This document shows, one piece after another, positions 63,270-64,000 of a stretch of DNA of 64,000 bases (within the stretch, counting starts at the first letter, position 1; the number at the start of each line of letters is the position of its first letter). A model generated the notes under the pieces. The model worked only from the letters and a program-made list of their open reading frames with translations, did not search any database and was not told the DNA's origin. The stretch lies in assembly GCF_049747295.1 (NCBI RefSeq), contig NZ_JBMHJM010000001.1:372001-436000 (forward strand), read 5' to 3'. Position numbers and translations under genes: made by a program. The DNA comes from Afipia sp049747295 (GTDB lineage Bacteria > Pseudomonadota > Alphaproteobacteria > Rhizobiales > Xanthobacteraceae).

Positions 63270-64000
63270 TCAGAGCGGTCGAACGACGCTCTTCGGCACA
63301 TCTCTGTTGATGGCGAAGTCGTCAAACCATGGCTGGGAATTACCGGCGATCAATGCCGCGATGATGCGGGATGCCAAGTAACTGAATGTGATGCCATTGC
63401 CGCCGTAGCCGTAAGCGGCATAGATACGCGGATGTCCGGCAACGCGTCCTATCAGCGGCAAGCCGTCACCGGTCGTTCCAAAAGCACCAGACCAGATGAA
63501 CTCTGCAGCATTTGATGCTTTCGGCCAGAGAGCATGCAGCTTCGTCAGGATGGCCTTCGCTTTCGCAGGCATTAATTCGTCCCGCGCGTCTGGCTCGACG
63601 ATCGTGTCGTCGTCTTCCCCGCCCATGATGATCCGGCCATCCAGCGTGCTGCGTGCGTAACTGTAATTCTCAGACGCTTCCCAAATCAGGGCGCCATCCC
63701 GCCAGATTGCGCCTGGCGGCTGGGGTGGCGTCGCGATCGCCCAGCTGGACGCCACTTTGTGCAGATCCGATGTGACAAAATCCGGCATCACGTACCCGGT
63801 CGCGAGCACAACGTGAGACGCCTCGATGACATGCCCATCGTCAAGACCGATAACAACGCTGTTTGCGCTGTTGTCATAGGTTAATGCCTCGGCGTCGAAC
63901 ACCGCAGCTCCGTTTTGCAGCGCTGCTGCAAGCAAGGTCCTGGATAAGAGCAACGGATTTACGTCGGCAGAACCGGGCGACACAATCGCGGCCTCGCGGA
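63270..64000 (-). CDS. FAD-dependent oxidoreductase, C-terminal part
   Basis: The last 243 codons of a DAO-type (DadA/PuuB-like) flavoenzyme; the N-terminal FAD-binding Rossmann motif lies beyond the right edge. In-frame codons continue past GTG 63983 to the edge, so that GTG is internal. Visible features are VSPGSADVNPLLLSRTL, ASHVVLATGYVMPD, SGAFGTTGDGLPLIGR and AYGYGGNGITFSYLAS near the C-terminus, the usual end of this family. It oxidises an amine or amino acid. Its start and operon lie outside the window. Confidence 0.9.
   Translation of the reverse strand, partial: REAAIVSPGSADVNPLLLSRTLLAAALQNGAAVFDAEALTYDNSANSVVIGLDDGHVIEASHVVLATGYVMPDFVTSDLHKVASSWAIATPPQPPGAIWRDGALIWEASENYSYARSTLDGRIIMGGEDDDTIVEPDARDELMPAKAKAILTKLHALWPKASNAAEFIWSGAFGTTGDGLPLIGRVAGHPRIYAAYGYGGNGITFSYLASRIIAALIAGNSQPWFDDFAINRDVPKSVVRPL

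Noticed and set aside
1..64000. CRISPR array, phage, IS element, restriction system or tRNA genes
   Set aside because: No regularly spaced repeats, transposase, integrase or restriction motifs, and no cloverleaf-like sequence were found by eye.

Overview
The window looks like chromosome of an alphaproteobacterium of the Bradyrhizobium/Rhodopseudomonas/Afipia/Tardiphaga group (Nitrobacteraceae). This is an inference from the high G+C, the many periplasmic-binding-protein transporters (MalFGK, Liv, Bug and TRAP-TAXI types), a LivM-LivG fusion, a DUF6894-type small protein, and a palindromic repeat of the GCGTTTTC...GAAAACGC kind. I found no rRNA, tRNA, CRISPR array, IS element, phage gene or plasmid origin. 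Genes are densely packed, with many 1-11 nt overlaps, and almost everything is metabolism and transport.

Layout. 1-3.5 kb: the N-terminal part of an ethanolamine ammonia-lyase large subunit (eutB, cut by the window edge), an NADP-dependent MDR oxidoreductase and a gamma-glutamyltransferase-family protein. 3.5-25.4 kb: a large sugar-acid locus. One minus-strand operon encodes a MalFGK-type sugar ABC importer, a DenD-like dehydrogenase, a KDG kinase and a KDPG aldolase. A divergent plus-strand operon encodes an IlvD/Edd dehydratase and two SDR dehydrogenases. A second minus-strand block encodes a Liv-type ABC importer (with fused LivM-LivG), an Ldh-family dehydrogenase, an HpcH/HpaI aldolase, a UxaA-type altronate dehydratase, an orphan Bug-type binding protein and a second IlvD/Edd dehydratase. 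Together these can import, oxidise, dehydrate and cleave aldonic or aldaric acids, but the substrates cannot be read from sequence. No local regulator is present.

25.7-37.9 kb: a secreted protein of unknown function, an MMPL/RND-like exporter, trhO and slyX, then a second complete Liv transporter followed by a large ADP-forming acyl-CoA synthetase/GNAT fusion and a 26-residue membrane peptide that is too short for routine gene calling. 37.9-42.4 kb: a zinc alcohol dehydrogenase divergent from a LysR regulator, and a two-gene TPR/outer-membrane-barrel plus FecR-domain module. 42.9-51.6 kb: a DUF35/thiolase/SDR acyl-CoA operon, a crotonase, metY with an alpha/beta hydrolase, a DUF6894 protein, a TauE-type permease, an aldo/keto reductase and a lipocalin-like AttH protein.

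51.6-59.8 kb: an attEFGH-like ABC module with one fused large permease, separated by a 15-bp stem-loop from a TetR-adaptor-RND efflux operon. 60.1-64 kb: a fused TRAP permease, its TAXI binding protein, and the C-terminal part of a FAD-dependent oxidoreductase cut by the right edge. Perfect stem-loops follow several binding-protein genes and probably set the high binding-protein to permease ratio.

Nothing here is a recognisable new defence or mobile system. The least explained parts are the composite sugar-acid locus, the FecR/TPR-barrel pair, the 26-aa peptide, the synthetase/acetyltransferase fusion and the thiolase/DUF35 operon.
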